A stretch of 64,000 bases of DNA, taken from assembly GCA_964466195.1 (NCBI GenBank), contig CAYXMQ010000004.1:1-64000 (forward strand), given 5' to 3'. The stretch's first letter is position 1. Each line of letters starts with the position of its first letter. The position numbers were made by a program, and so were the translations under genes. The notes under the pieces were generated by a model that saw nothing but the letters and a program-made list of their open reading frames with translations, was not told the origin of the DNA and made no database searches. Origin of the DNA: PFJX01 sp964466195. Lineage in GTDB: Bacteria; Pseudomonadota; Gammaproteobacteria; Burkholderiales; Thiobacillaceae. This document shows, one piece after another, positions 45,744-54,642 of the stretch.

Positions 45744-47708
45744 ATGAATTACGGTTTGGAAAGCGGCATCACCCGGTTCAAGAACCGGCGTGACAGGCTG
45801 GTGAAAGTGGTCACCGCTTATAAGGAGTGGCTGGAACGCTACGCCGAACCCGAGCCTGAACAATTGCTGCGCCTGTTCGATCTGACCGAGACCCTGAAGC
45901 ACGATCGTCTGATGGTGGCCTTCGTCGCCGAATTCAGCCGCGGCAAGACCGAGTTGATCAACGCCTTGTTTTTTTCCGATTTCAAGCAGCGCTTGCTGCC
46001 TTCGGACGCGGGCCGCACGACGATGTGTCCCACCGAGATTTACTACGATGTGGACACCGAACCCTACATCCGCCTGCTGCCCATCGAGACCCGTTTCCGC
46101 GACGACAGCATCACCGCCCTGAAACGACACCCGGTCGAATGGAGCACGATCAAGCTCGAAGTCCAGGACCCGAACGCCATGGTTACGGCGATGCGCAAGC
46201 TGGCCGAAACCAAGGTGGTGTTCAAGGTGGAAGCGCGCGCCCTCGGCTTGTGGGACGAAAACGATCCCAACCTGGGCTACATGGTGAAAGACCAGGACCG
46301 GGTTGAAATTCCGGCCTGGCGTTACGCGATGATCAACTTCCCGCATCCGCTGCTGGAGTCCGGCCTCGCGATTCTGGACACGCCCGGCCTCAACGCGATG
46401 GGCGTCGAGCCGGAACTGACCATTTCCTCGATCCCCAACGCGCATGCGCTGCTGTTCCTGCTGGCGACCGATACCGGGGTGACCCAGTCCGACTTCGAAA
46501 TCTGGAACAAATGGGTGTCGCGCCACGCCGGCCAGCACTATGCGGTGCTGAACAAGATCGACATGCTGTGGGACGACCTGAAGACGCCGGAAGAAATCGG
46601 CCGCACGATACAGCGCCAGATCGAGTCCACCGCCACCCAGCTCAACATCGCGCCGGCCAGCGTGATGGCCATTTCCGCGCAGAAGGCGCTGGTCGGCAAG
46701 ATACGCGGCGATGCGGACCTGTTGAAACGTTCCGGCATCCAGGGCCTGGAAGTCATGCTGGCGCGGGAAATCATTCCTTCCCGCGAAAAGATCATGCGCG
46801 AGTCGATGTCGCGCGAAGTCGGGCCGCTGCTGACCGAAACTCGGGAAACGGCACACACCCGGATTCAGGCCGCGCGCCAGAACCTGCTCGACCTGCAGGC
46901 CTTATCCGGCAAGAACCAGCAAATCGTCAGCCAGATGCGCGAAAAGATGCTGCTCGACAAGCAGCTCTACGACGAAACCACGCGCAATTTCACTGTGACC
47001 CGCAAAGTCGTCGCACAACAGGGCTGGGAACTGCTCGCCCGCCTCGACGACGACCGCATGGACAAGATCATCGAAGAATCGATGATGGCCATCAACGACA
47101 GCTGGACCACCGCCGGCCTGATCAAAGGCATGCATCTGCTGATCCGCCGCATGGGCGCGGAATTCGACTTCGCGCACCAGCAATGCGGCGGCATCAAGCA
47201 ACTGCTCAACTCCGCCTACCAGCGCTTCCACGAAGTGCACGGCCTCGAGTTGAACGACCCGCCGATGCTCGATCTGTCGCGTTATCGCGCCCGTCTCGAT
47301 GAGCTAATGGTGAGCACGCAGGAGTTCTGCGCCGATCCGCTCAACATCATGTTGGAAAAGCGCTTCATGGTGAAGAAGTTCTACATTGCACTGGTCACGC
47401 AGGCGCGCATCCTGTTCCAGCAGGTTCGCATCGAGACGGAAACCTGGTTGCGCCTGACGCTCGACCCCATCGTCGAGCGCATCAGCGAGCACAAGTCGCA
47501 ATTGGAGCACCGGCTGGAAAACCTCAACAAGGTGCATGCCAACCTGGGCTCCATCCAAGAGCGCAGCGGCGTCGTCAGCCGCGAAATCATCGAGATCCGG
47601 GCTCAGGTCGAGCAGATCGAAGCCATCGCCAAGGAATTCTCGCTGCTCACCGGCATCGCCTTCCGGCCGCTGGAAACAGCGCCCGGACAAGCCGAGCCGC
47701 TGAAGTAA
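45744..47708 (+). CDS. Dynamin-like GTPase
   Basis: 654 residues from MNYGLESGITRFK; ATG 45744 follows a GGGGAA site. The GTPase domain has a G1 loop EFSRGKTELINAL (Lys68), the G2 region TTMCPTEIYYD, G3 DTPGLNAMG (about 212) and G4 NKIDML (about 270). Long helical segments with coiled coil follow (about 390-640). Proteins of the bacterial dynamin family remodel membranes through GTP-driven assembly; the target membrane here is unknown and no transmembrane paddle is obvious. Single gene, not the usual paired dynamin arrangement. Converges with rng. Confidence 0.9.
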   Translation: MNYGLESGITRFKNRRDRLVKVVTAYKEWLERYAEPEPEQLLRLFDLTETLKHDRLMVAFVAEFSRGKTELINALFFSDFKQRLLPSDAGRTTMCPTEIYYDVDTEPYIRLLPIETRFRDDSITALKRHPVEWSTIKLEVQDPNAMVTAMRKLAETKVVFKVEARALGLWDENDPNLGYMVKDQDRVEIPAWRYAMINFPHPLLESGLAILDTPGLNAMGVEPELTISSIPNAHALLFLLATDTGVTQSDFEIWNKWVSRHAGQHYAVLNKIDMLWDDLKTPEEIGRTIQRQIESTATQLNIAPASVMAISAQKALVGKIRGDADLLKRSGIQGLEVMLAREIIPSREKIMRESMSREVGPLLTETRETAHTRIQAARQNLLDLQALSGKNQQIVSQMREKMLLDKQLYDETTRNFTVTRKVVAQQGWELLARLDDDRMDKIIEESMMAINDSWTTAGLIKGMHLLIRRMGAEFDFAHQQCGGIKQLLNSAYQRFHEVHGLELNDPPMLDLSRYRARLDELMVSTQEFCADPLNIMLEKRFMVKKFYIALVTQARILFQQVRIETETWLRLTLDPIVERISEHKSQLEHRLENLNKVHANLGSIQERSGVVSREIIEIRAQVEQIEAIAKEFSLLTGIAFRPLETAPGQAEPLK

Positions 47709-47709
47709 A

Positions 47710-47723
47710 GCCGCCTCGGCGGC
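47710..47723. terminator. Possible weak bidirectional terminator
   Basis: GCCGC-CTCG-GCGGC hairpin in the 23-base gap between the converging dynamin-like gene and rng, followed rightward by GCGTTTGG. Short and without a T run, so only a candidate. Confidence 0.3.
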
Positions 47724-47731
47724 GCGTTTGG

Positions 47732-49183
47732 CTAGAGCAGGATGATGTCGTACTGCTCCTGCGTGAACAGGCTTTCCACCTGCAGCGAAATCGGCTTGGC
47801 GATGAAATCGGACAACTGCGCCAGGCTCTGCGACTCTTCATCCAGAAACTGATCGATCACCGTCTGCGACGCCATGATGCGGTATTCGCGCGCGCTGAAC
47901 AGGCGCGCTTCGCGCATGATGGCGCGCAGAATCTCATAGCAGGTCGTCTGCGCGGTCTTGATCTGGCCGCGTCCCTGGCAAACCGGGCAGGGTTCGCACA
48001 GCACCCGGGTCAGGCTTTCGCGGGTGCGCTTGCGCGTCATTTCGACCAGGCCCAATGACGTGAACCCGTTGATGGTCATGCGCGTGCGATCGCGCGCCAG
48101 CGACTTGGAAAACTCCTGCAAGACGGCGTTTTTGTGCTCCGGATTATCCATATCGATGAAATCCAGAATGATGATGCCGCCCAGATTCCGCAAGCGGAGT
48201 TGCCGGGCGATGCTCTGCGCCGCTTCCAGATTGGTCTTGAAAATGGTTTCGTCGAAGGTGCGGCCACTGGTGTAACTGCCGGTATTCACGTCGATCGTGG
48301 TCAGCGCCTCGGTCTGATCGACGACCAGATAGCCGCCCGATTTCAGGTCGACGCGACGGCCCAGCGCCTTTTCGATTTCGTCCTCGACGCCATACAGATC
48401 GAACAACGGTCGTTCCGCCGTGTAATGGCTGACCTTGCCGGCGCCATAGCGGGCGAACTCCTCGGCGAAGGCCTGCATGCGCAAGAAGGTCTCGCGCGAA
48501 TCAACCAGGATGCGGCTGGTTTCGGCGGTAGCGAAGTCGCGCAGCACGCGATGCGCCAGATCCAGTTCCTGAAAGATCAACTTGGGGCCGGAAGTGTTTT
48601 CGGAACGCGCCTGAATTGAATCCCACAGCGTATGCAGATAGTCCACGTCCGCGGCCAGCTCGCTATCCTCCGCCATATTGGCCATGGTGCGAATGATGAA
48701 GCCGCCGTGCTCGTCGACCGGCAATACGCGCGTCAAACGCTCGCGCAGCATTTCGCGTTCGCTCTCGTCCTCGATCTTCTGGGAAATGCCGATGCGCGTC
48801 TCTTGCGGCAAATAGACCAGGAAGCGCCCGGCCATGCTGATCTGGGTCGACAGGCGGGCGCCCTTGGCGCTGATCGGATCCTTGATCACCTGCACCAAGA
48901 TGCTTTGCCCCTCGTGCAGCACCTTTTCGATCGGACGCGGCGAGTTGTCGCAACGCGCCTCGACGATATCGCCGACATGCAGGAATGCCGCCCGATCCAG
49001 GCCGATATCGATAAAAGCCGATTGCATGCCCGGCAATACCCGGCTGACCCGGCCGAGATAGACATTGCCGACCAGGCCGCGCTGGCTGTCGCGCTCGATA
49101 TGCAATTCCTGCACCTCGCCGAGATAGACGACGGCGACCCGGGTCTCCTGCGGCGTGATGTTGATCAGAATTTCTTCGCTCAT
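47732..49183 (-). CDS. rng: Ribonuclease G
   Basis: 483 residues. Endoribonuclease that matures 16S rRNA 5' ends and cuts mRNA in A/U-rich single strands. Begins MSEEILINITPQETRVAVV, with an S1 domain (NVYLGRVSRVLPGMQSAFIDIG), the 5' sensor region, catalytic Asp residues in TIDVNTGSY (about 296) and LDFIDMDN (about 340), and the zinc-link CEPCPVCQGRG. No RNase E C-terminal scaffold. Its ATG overlaps the maf stop (ATGA at 49180-49183), so maf and rng are coupled. Confidence 0.96.
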   Translation of the reverse strand: MSEEILINITPQETRVAVVYLGEVQELHIERDSQRGLVGNVYLGRVSRVLPGMQSAFIDIGLDRAAFLHVGDIVEARCDNSPRPIEKVLHEGQSILVQVIKDPISAKGARLSTQISMAGRFLVYLPQETRIGISQKIEDESEREMLRERLTRVLPVDEHGGFIIRTMANMAEDSELAADVDYLHTLWDSIQARSENTSGPKLIFQELDLAHRVLRDFATAETSRILVDSRETFLRMQAFAEEFARYGAGKVSHYTAERPLFDLYGVEDEIEKALGRRVDLKSGGYLVVDQTEALTTIDVNTGSYTSGRTFDETIFKTNLEAAQSIARQLRLRNLGGIIILDFIDMDNPEHKNAVLQEFSKSLARDRTRMTINGFTSLGLVEMTRKRTRESLTRVLCEPCPVCQGRGQIKTAQTTCYEILRAIMREARLFSAREYRIMASQTVIDQFLDEESQSLAQLSDFIAKPISLQVESLFTQEQYDIILL

Positions 49184-49797
49184 AAAATTTCAAAGCCCAC
49201 GGTTTTCAATAATTCGGAGGTCTCGTACAAAGGCAGCCCCATGACGCCGGAATAGCTGCCCGAGAGGTGTTTGATAAACACCGCGGCTAGGCCCTGAATG
49301 CCGTATCCGCCAGCCTTGTCGAAGGCTTCACGGCTGGACAGGTAGGCGGCGATTTCCGATTCGGAGAGGGGTTTGAAGGTCACCACGCTCTCGCTCAGGA
49401 TCGTGCGCAGGCTGCCGAGATGCACCGCCGCCACTGCGGTCAGTACGGTATGGGCGCGGCCGGAATAACGCCGCAACATGGCGGCGGCCGCCGCCATGTC
49501 GCTCGGCTTGCCGAGGATCTGGCCGTCCAGCGTTACCGTCGTATCCGCCGCTAGAATCGGCCAGGGCGGCAGCCTGCGCTCCTGCTGCACAGCCGCCGCG
49601 GCCTCCGCCTTGCGGCGCGCCAGGCGCAGCACATAATCGGTGGCGGGCTCATCGGCCAGCGGCGTCTCATCAACATCGCTGCGTCCGGGCGATGCACGCA
49701 GCGGCAGCACCATCGGCTCCAAGCCAATCTGACGCAGCAACTCCAGCCGGCGCGGACTTTGCGAAGCGAGGTAAAGGTGCTTGGAACGGTTGGACAT
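49180..49797 (-). CDS. maf: Maf nucleotide pyrophosphatase (YhdE type)
   Basis: 205 residues from MSNRSKHLYLASQSPRR. House-cleaning enzyme that hydrolyses non-canonical or pyrimidine nucleoside triphosphates; the position beside rng fits the dTTP/UTP-directed YhdE branch. Family motifs: LASQSPRRLELLRQIG, ARRKAEAAA, ILAADTTVTLDGQILGKP, SGRAHTVLTAVA and DKAGGYGIQGLAAVFI. Stop overlaps the rng start by four bases. The previous gene in the run is the ABC permease ending at 49859. Confidence 0.95.
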   Translation of the reverse strand: MSNRSKHLYLASQSPRRLELLRQIGLEPMVLPLRASPGRSDVDETPLADEPATDYVLRLARRKAEAAAAVQQERRLPPWPILAADTTVTLDGQILGKPSDMAAAAAMLRRYSGRAHTVLTAVAAVHLGSLRTILSESVVTFKPLSESEIAAYLSSREAFDKAGGYGIQGLAAVFIKHLSGSYSGVMGLPLYETSELLKTVGFEIL

Positions 49798-49858
49798 GGC
49801 GCGCGAGTTTACCTGCAGCCGCAGGCAGGCAGGCCGGATTCGAAGCGGCAGCCGGCGC

Positions 49859-51058
49859 TCATTCCGTACGCAGCGCCTGCACCGGGTCCATGTTCGCCGC
49901 GCGCCGCGCCGGGTCGACGCCGGCGGCCAGCCCGATGAGCACGGCAACGGCTTCGGCGGCAAGCACATAGTCCCAGGCCAGGCTGACCGGCAACGCCGGC
50001 GCCAGCGCATGCAGTCCCGCCGCCAGGCCCAGCCCCAAGCCCAGGCCGGCGGCGCCGCCCAGCGCCGCCAGACAAATCGCCTCGACCAGGAACAACGCCA
50101 TGATCTGGCTGCGGCGTGCGCCCAGAGCATTGAGCAAGCCGATCTCATTCGTGCGCTCCGCCACCGTGATGGTCATCAAGGTCAGGATGCCGACACCGCC
50201 GACCAGCAACGAAATGCTGCCCAACGCCCCAACTGCAAAGGTCAGCACGGCCAGAATCGAATCCAGCACCGCCAATTGCTGTTTCTGCGGCGTCACCGTG
50301 AAATCTTCGCTGCCGTGGCGCGCCGTCAACACGCGTTTGAGGTCGGCCGCGACGGCATCCGGATCGGCCGCGGGGTCGTGCGCCACGTGAATTTCCATCA
50401 GCCCTACCCGATTGAACAGTTCGAGCGCACGCGCGGCCGGAATGAACACGGTGTCATCCAAATCAAAGCCCAGCACCTGACCTTTGGCGGCCATCACGCC
50501 GATCACCCGGTAACGCTGGCCGCCGACGCGAATGCGTTGTCCGAGCGGGCTGTCCGTCCCGAACAACTCGTTGCGCACCTTCGCGCCCAGCACGGCATAG
50601 GCGCGCGGCGCTTCAGCGTCATCCGGCGGCAGGAAACCGCCGGCCGCGACCCGCATGCTCAGAATGCGCGCGAAGCTGGGTCCGACGCCATACAGCGTGA
50701 CGCGGCGGCTGCGCCCCTGGCCTTCGATCTCCGCGTTGCCCTGCACCATCGGGTCGCTGGCGATGACCTGCGCCACGCGGCCGAGCGCCTCCGCATCCTG
50801 CAAGCTGAGCGGCCGCACGCTGCCGAACATGCCGACGCTGCCGCCGTGCGTCTGGGTCTTGCCCGGACTGATGCCGATCAGGTTGGTGCCGAACTGGTTG
50901 AATTCGGCCAACACAAACCGGTGCAGCCCTTCGCCCAGCGCAGTCAACAGAATCACCGCCGCCACCCCGACCGCGATGCCCAGCGCCGACAGCAGGCTGC
51001 GGCCGGGATGATGCGTCAGCGCGCTGAATGAAAGACGGAACAGATCCCGTGCGCGCAT
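49859..51058 (-). CDS. MacB-like ABC exporter permease 2
   Basis: 399 residues from MRARDLFRLSFSALTHHPGRS. FtsX/MacB-type permease: membrane helix 1 (about 20-42, LLSALGIAVGVAAVILLTAL), a large periplasmic domain, and three C-terminal helices (about 280-385) with ERTNEIGLLNALGARRSQIMALFLVEA, the conserved FtsX core. Start ATG shares one base with the stop of permease 1 (TGATG), so they are coupled and probably form a heterodimer. It lies between the exporter genes and maf. Confidence 0.9.
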   Translation of the reverse strand: MRARDLFRLSFSALTHHPGRSLLSALGIAVGVAAVILLTALGEGLHRFVLAEFNQFGTNLIGISPGKTQTHGGSVGMFGSVRPLSLQDAEALGRVAQVIASDPMVQGNAEIEGQGRSRRVTLYGVGPSFARILSMRVAAGGFLPPDDAEAPRAYAVLGAKVRNELFGTDSPLGQRIRVGGQRYRVIGVMAAKGQVLGFDLDDTVFIPAARALELFNRVGLMEIHVAHDPAADPDAVAADLKRVLTARHGSEDFTVTPQKQQLAVLDSILAVLTFAVGALGSISLLVGGVGILTLMTITVAERTNEIGLLNALGARRSQIMALFLVEAICLAALGGAAGLGLGLGLAAGLHALAPALPVSLAWDYVLAAEAVAVLIGLAAGVDPARRAANMDPVQALRTE

Positions 51059-52266
51059 CAGCGTCTGTTCAGGGAAAGCGCCGCATCCAGCTTGGCGGCG
51101 CGGCGCGCCGGCAACCAGGCGAACAACAGGCCGGCCAGAATGGCGGTGGACACCGCGGCGGCGACCGCCCACAACGGCGGCACAATGGGCAACTGCGGAT
51201 AGAGCTTGCCCAGAGCGAAGCTGGCCGCCAGCCCCAGCGCGACGCCGCCGGCCGCCCCCAGCATCGCGAGCAAGCCTGCTTCGGCCAAAAACAGGCCGCG
51301 CACGTTGCGGCCCGACGCGCCCAGGGCTTTCAACAAGCCGATCTCGGCCCGCCGCTGCGCTACCGACACCAGCATCACATTCATGATCAACACGCCGGCC
51401 ACGCCCAGGCTGATCGCGGCGATGCCGCCGACGGCCAGGGTCAGCGCAGTCAGCAGCCGGTCAAATGTGGCCAGCACCGCATCCTGGGTGATCACCGTGA
51501 CATCTTCCTCGCCCTCATGCCGCTGTTTCAGCAAGGCCAGCGTCGCCGCCTTGACGCGCGGCACCGCAGCGCGGCCGCGCACCTCGATCAGAATGCGGAA
51601 CAGCGAAGGCGTGTTGAGCAGTTGCTGCGCCGCCGCGACCGGAATCACCACCACCTCGTCGGTATTGAATCCCATCTGCTGGCCCTGCGCCGCCAGCGTG
51701 CCGATGACGCGGAAGCGGCGGTCGCCGAGGCGCACCCAAGCGCCCAGCGGGTTGGCGTTGCCGAACAGTTCACTGCGGATCTTGTCACCCAATACGCATA
51801 CCGGCGTAGTCTGATCGCTCGGGCCGGCGGGTAGAAACTGGCCGCGCCCCAGACGCATGCGGCGGATGCTCAGCAAGGGCTCAGTGGAACCCAGCAACAC
51901 CGCCTCGCGGCCGAGGCTGCCGCGGGTGATCTGGGCGGTGCCGACATTCAGCGGCGCGACCCCGGCAACCCAGGCGATGCGCGATACCGCATCGGCATCC
52001 TGCAAGGTCAGATCGCGCGTGGTCTCGCCGGACAGCACGCCGGGTGCCGCGCCGGTGGTTTCCGCCCGGCCGGGAATGACGATGATCAGATTGGTGCCGA
52101 GCCCGGCAAACTGATCCAGTACATAACCGCGCGCGCCTTCGCCCAAGGCGGTCAGCACCACCACCGCGCCGACGCCGATCGACATCGCCAGGGCGATCAG
52201 CGCGGTGCGGCGCGGATGCTGCGCCAGCGAGCCCCAGGCCAGAGCGAGGGTGTCGGCGAATCTCAT
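51058..52266 (-). CDS. MacB-like ABC exporter permease 1
   Basis: 402 residues starting MRFADTLALAWGSLAQHPRRTALIALAMSIG. Same FtsX/MacB layout as permease 2: one N-terminal helix, periplasmic domain with GLGTNLIIVIPGRAET, three C-terminal helices with QRRAEIGLLKALGASGRNVRGLFLAEAG. Overlaps the ATPase gene stop by four bases. The two permeases are related but clearly diverged, fitting a heterodimeric exporter rather than a recent duplicate. Confidence 0.9.
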   Translation of the reverse strand: MRFADTLALAWGSLAQHPRRTALIALAMSIGVGAVVVLTALGEGARGYVLDQFAGLGTNLIIVIPGRAETTGAAPGVLSGETTRDLTLQDADAVSRIAWVAGVAPLNVGTAQITRGSLGREAVLLGSTEPLLSIRRMRLGRGQFLPAGPSDQTTPVCVLGDKIRSELFGNANPLGAWVRLGDRRFRVIGTLAAQGQQMGFNTDEVVVIPVAAAQQLLNTPSLFRILIEVRGRAAVPRVKAATLALLKQRHEGEEDVTVITQDAVLATFDRLLTALTLAVGGIAAISLGVAGVLIMNVMLVSVAQRRAEIGLLKALGASGRNVRGLFLAEAGLLAMLGAAGGVALGLAASFALGKLYPQLPIVPPLWAVAAAVSTAILAGLLFAWLPARRAAKLDAALSLNRR

Positions 52267-52943
52267 GGCGGCGTGACGGCGTCCGACAGCACGCGACCGT
52301 CCTCCATGGCGATGCGGCGGCGGGCGCGGGCGCCCACTTCCTGATCATGCGTGATGACGATCAACGTGGCGCCGCGTTGGTTCAGCCCTTCCAGCACGCC
52401 CATGACCTCGCGCCCGGTTGCCCGGTCGAGATTGCCGGTAGGCTCATCGGCCAACAGCAAGGCGGGATGCATCGACATGGCGCGGGCGATGGCGACGCGC
52501 TGCAACTGACCGCCGGAGAGCTGCGACGGCAGATGGTCGGCGCGCTCGCTCAAGCCGACGTCGGCCAGCAATTGCGCCACCCGTTGTTTGCGTTCAGCCG
52601 CGGCCACCCCCGCCAGCACCAGCGGCAGCGCGACATTGGCGGCGGCGGTCAGGCGCGGCACCAAGTGAAACGACTGAAACACGAAACCGATCGTCTCGCG
52701 CCGCACGCGCGCCGACTCGGCTTCATTCAGGCCGGTGACATCGCGCCCGTTGAGGCGGTAGCGGCCGCTGCTGGGTCGGTCCAGCAGGCCGAGCAGATTG
52801 AGCAACGTGGATTTGCCGGAACCGGACGGCCCCATGATGGCGATGTACTCGCCGGCCGCAATCGACAGGCTGACCTCGCGCAACGCAAGCACCTGCTGAT
52901 CGCCGACCTGGAACGTGCGGCTGAGTCGGTCGAGCTCGATCAT
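52263..52943 (-). CDS. MacB-like ABC exporter ATPase
   Basis: 226 residues. Energises the two permeases. Walker A GPSGSGKSTLLN (about 38-49), Q-loop VFQSFHLVPR, signature LSGGQLQRVAIARA, Walker B LLLADEPTGNLD and H-loop IVITHDQEV are intact, of the LolD/MacB/FtsE class. Its ATG overlaps the adaptor stop and its stop overlaps the permease start, each by four bases. Confidence 0.94.
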   Translation of the reverse strand: MIELDRLSRTFQVGDQQVLALREVSLSIAAGEYIAIMGPSGSGKSTLLNLLGLLDRPSSGRYRLNGRDVTGLNEAESARVRRETIGFVFQSFHLVPRLTAAANVALPLVLAGVAAAERKQRVAQLLADVGLSERADHLPSQLSGGQLQRVAIARAMSMHPALLLADEPTGNLDRATGREVMGVLEGLNQRGATLIVITHDQEVGARARRRIAMEDGRVLSDAVTPP

Positions 52944-54115
52944 GGTTTGGAGCTGGCCGCCGTCGGCTTCGCCACCGCCTGCACGCCGGCCTTGACGCCT
53001 TCTAGTTCGAGCGAAATCACCACCTTTTCACCCGCCTTCAGGCCGCTGAGCACTTCGCTGTACTCCCAATTGGCCAGACCCAGCTCTACTTGGCGTTCTT
53101 CCAGCTTGCCGTTATGCAACACCAGCACGCGCTGGCCATCGAGCAGCGCCTGGGCCGGCACGCGCAGCACCTTGTCGCGGCTTTGCAGAATGATCTCCGC
53201 GTCGGCGCTGTAGCCGACCAGCAAGTTGCCGGCCGCTTTCGGGTCAGTAAACACCACTTCCACCTCGACCGTGCGCGCCTGCTTTTCCACTTCCAGCACA
53301 TACGGCGCGATGCGCCGCACGCGGCCGTCGAAGTGTTGGCCGGAGAAGGCATCGAGCGCGATGCGCGCCGGCAACCCCACCTTGATGCGCGGCGCATCCA
53401 CCTCGTCGATCGGCGCGGTGACGTAGAGGCAGGCGTCATCGATCAAATCGATCGCCGGCGGCGTCGGTATGCCGGGCGGTGACGGCGTGCTGTATTCGCC
53501 CTGCTCGCCGGTCACTTCCGCGACGATGCCGGCGAAAGGCGCTTTCAGGACGCTGCGGCTGAAGGTGGCGCGAGCAACGTCCATCCGCGCCTCGGCCGCC
53601 GCGATTTCCACGCTCGCGGCGCGGCAGGCGGCTTCGCGCACGTCCGCCTCGCTGACCGCCTTGTCCACGGCCGCAACGCTGATGAACCCCTCGGCGGCGA
53701 GTTGCTGCTGCCGAACCGCCTCGCGCCGCGCCGCCTGCGCCGCCGCGCAGGCTTCGTTGCGGCGAGCCTGGGCGGAGCGGGTTTGCTCCTCGGCAGAGCG
53801 TATCTGCGCGGCGAGATCGACATTCCAGAGTTCCAGCAAGACCTGGCCGGCCACGACCCGGTCGCCTTCCTTGACCCGCAAGTGCGCAATCTGGCCGCCG
53901 CCCTGCGGCGCCAGCTTGGCGCGCCGACAGGGTTTGACGCTGCCGGCGCGGGTGTTGGCCACCGTCGCCTCGACCCGACCGTAGCCGACCTCAACCACGC
54001 TCACGTCCAACGGCGCCGGCTGGCCGTAGTAGCGCCACGCGCCATACGCCGCGGCCAGCAAGGCGGCAAGGATCAGTAAGCGAAACGACCAACGGCGGAT
54101 TACGGGCAGGTTCAT
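52940..54115 (-). CDS. MacA-like periplasmic adaptor of the ABC exporter
   Basis: 391 residues from MNLPVIRRWSFRLLILAALL. An N-terminal membrane anchor (about 10-28) is followed by a lipoyl/barrel-sandwich domain (LAPQGGGQIAHLRVKEGDRVVAGQ), a helical hairpin (about 100-180), and beta-barrel and membrane-proximal domains (SVLKAPFAGIVAEVTGEQGEY, VRVPAQALLDGQRVLVLHN by similarity of position). It should bridge the inner-membrane exporter to an outer-membrane channel; no TolC gene is in view. A TTG at 54133 would add six residues. Export substrate unknown. Confidence 0.88.
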   Translation of the reverse strand: MNLPVIRRWSFRLLILAALLAAAYGAWRYYGQPAPLDVSVVEVGYGRVEATVANTRAGSVKPCRRAKLAPQGGGQIAHLRVKEGDRVVAGQVLLELWNVDLAAQIRSAEEQTRSAQARRNEACAAAQAARREAVRQQQLAAEGFISVAAVDKAVSEADVREAACRAASVEIAAAEARMDVARATFSRSVLKAPFAGIVAEVTGEQGEYSTPSPPGIPTPPAIDLIDDACLYVTAPIDEVDAPRIKVGLPARIALDAFSGQHFDGRVRRIAPYVLEVEKQARTVEVEVVFTDPKAAGNLLVGYSADAEIILQSRDKVLRVPAQALLDGQRVLVLHNGKLEERQVELGLANWEYSEVLSGLKAGEKVVISLELEGVKAGVQAVAKPTAASSKP

Positions 54116-54174
54116 GGCTGGGCGGCAAGGCAATAAAGGATAAAAGTTGTATTCATCATCGAGGCCGGTTCGGG

Positions 54175-54642
54175 TTATTCCCGATGGTAGGGGTGGTTGT
54201 TGAGCAAGCTCACCGCCCGATACAGCTGTTCCGCCAGCAGCACCCGCGCGAAGGCATGCGGCAGGGTCAGGCGCGACAACGCCAGCGTGCTCTCGGCCTT
54301 GTCCAGTATCGCCGGCGCCAGGCCGTCGGCGCCACCAATCACCAGGCAGGTGTCCTGGCCGGACGCCATCCAGCGCGCCAGCAGGTCGGCCAACTCGCGC
54401 GTCGTGACCTGGCGGCCGTGTTCATCCAGCGCCACCAGACGGCTGCCGGCCGGCACCTTCTCGAGCAAGCGCACGGCTTCCGCCTGCTTCAGCGTTTGCG
54501 CCGACTGGCTGGCGCGCTTCTCCGGCTTCACCGCGATCAATTCAACCCGCGCTTCGCGCGGCATGCGTTTTAGGTATTCGGCAGTGGCCTCATCGGCCCA
54601 GGCAGGCAATTTGTCGCCGACCGCGAGCAGGGTCAAACGCAT
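54175..54642 (-). CDS. rlmH: 23S rRNA (pseudouridine1915-N3) methyltransferase RlmH
   Basis: 155 residues from MRLTLLAVGDKLPAW, exactly the family length. This ATG has AGAGG seven bases upstream; the ATG at 54648 is too close to that site. SPOUT-fold motifs: LDEHGRQVTTRELADLL, CLVIGGADGLAP (GGADG SAM knot) and the C-terminal LPHAFARVLLAEQLYRAVSLLNNHPYHR, nearly invariant in RlmH. The start lies inside the end of the SenB-like gene (10-base overlap). Confidence 0.97.
   Translation of the reverse strand: MRLTLLAVGDKLPAWADEATAEYLKRMPREARVELIAVKPEKRASQSAQTLKQAEAVRLLEKVPAGSRLVALDEHGRQVTTRELADLLARWMASGQDTCLVIGGADGLAPAILDKAESTLALSRLTLPHAFARVLLAEQLYRAVSLLNNHPYHRE

Noticed and set aside
45526..45747. 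73-codon frame between yggT and the dynamin-like gene
   Set aside because: No match to YggU (DUF167) or any known domain, biased composition, GTG start without ribosome site, and it runs into the dynamin start.
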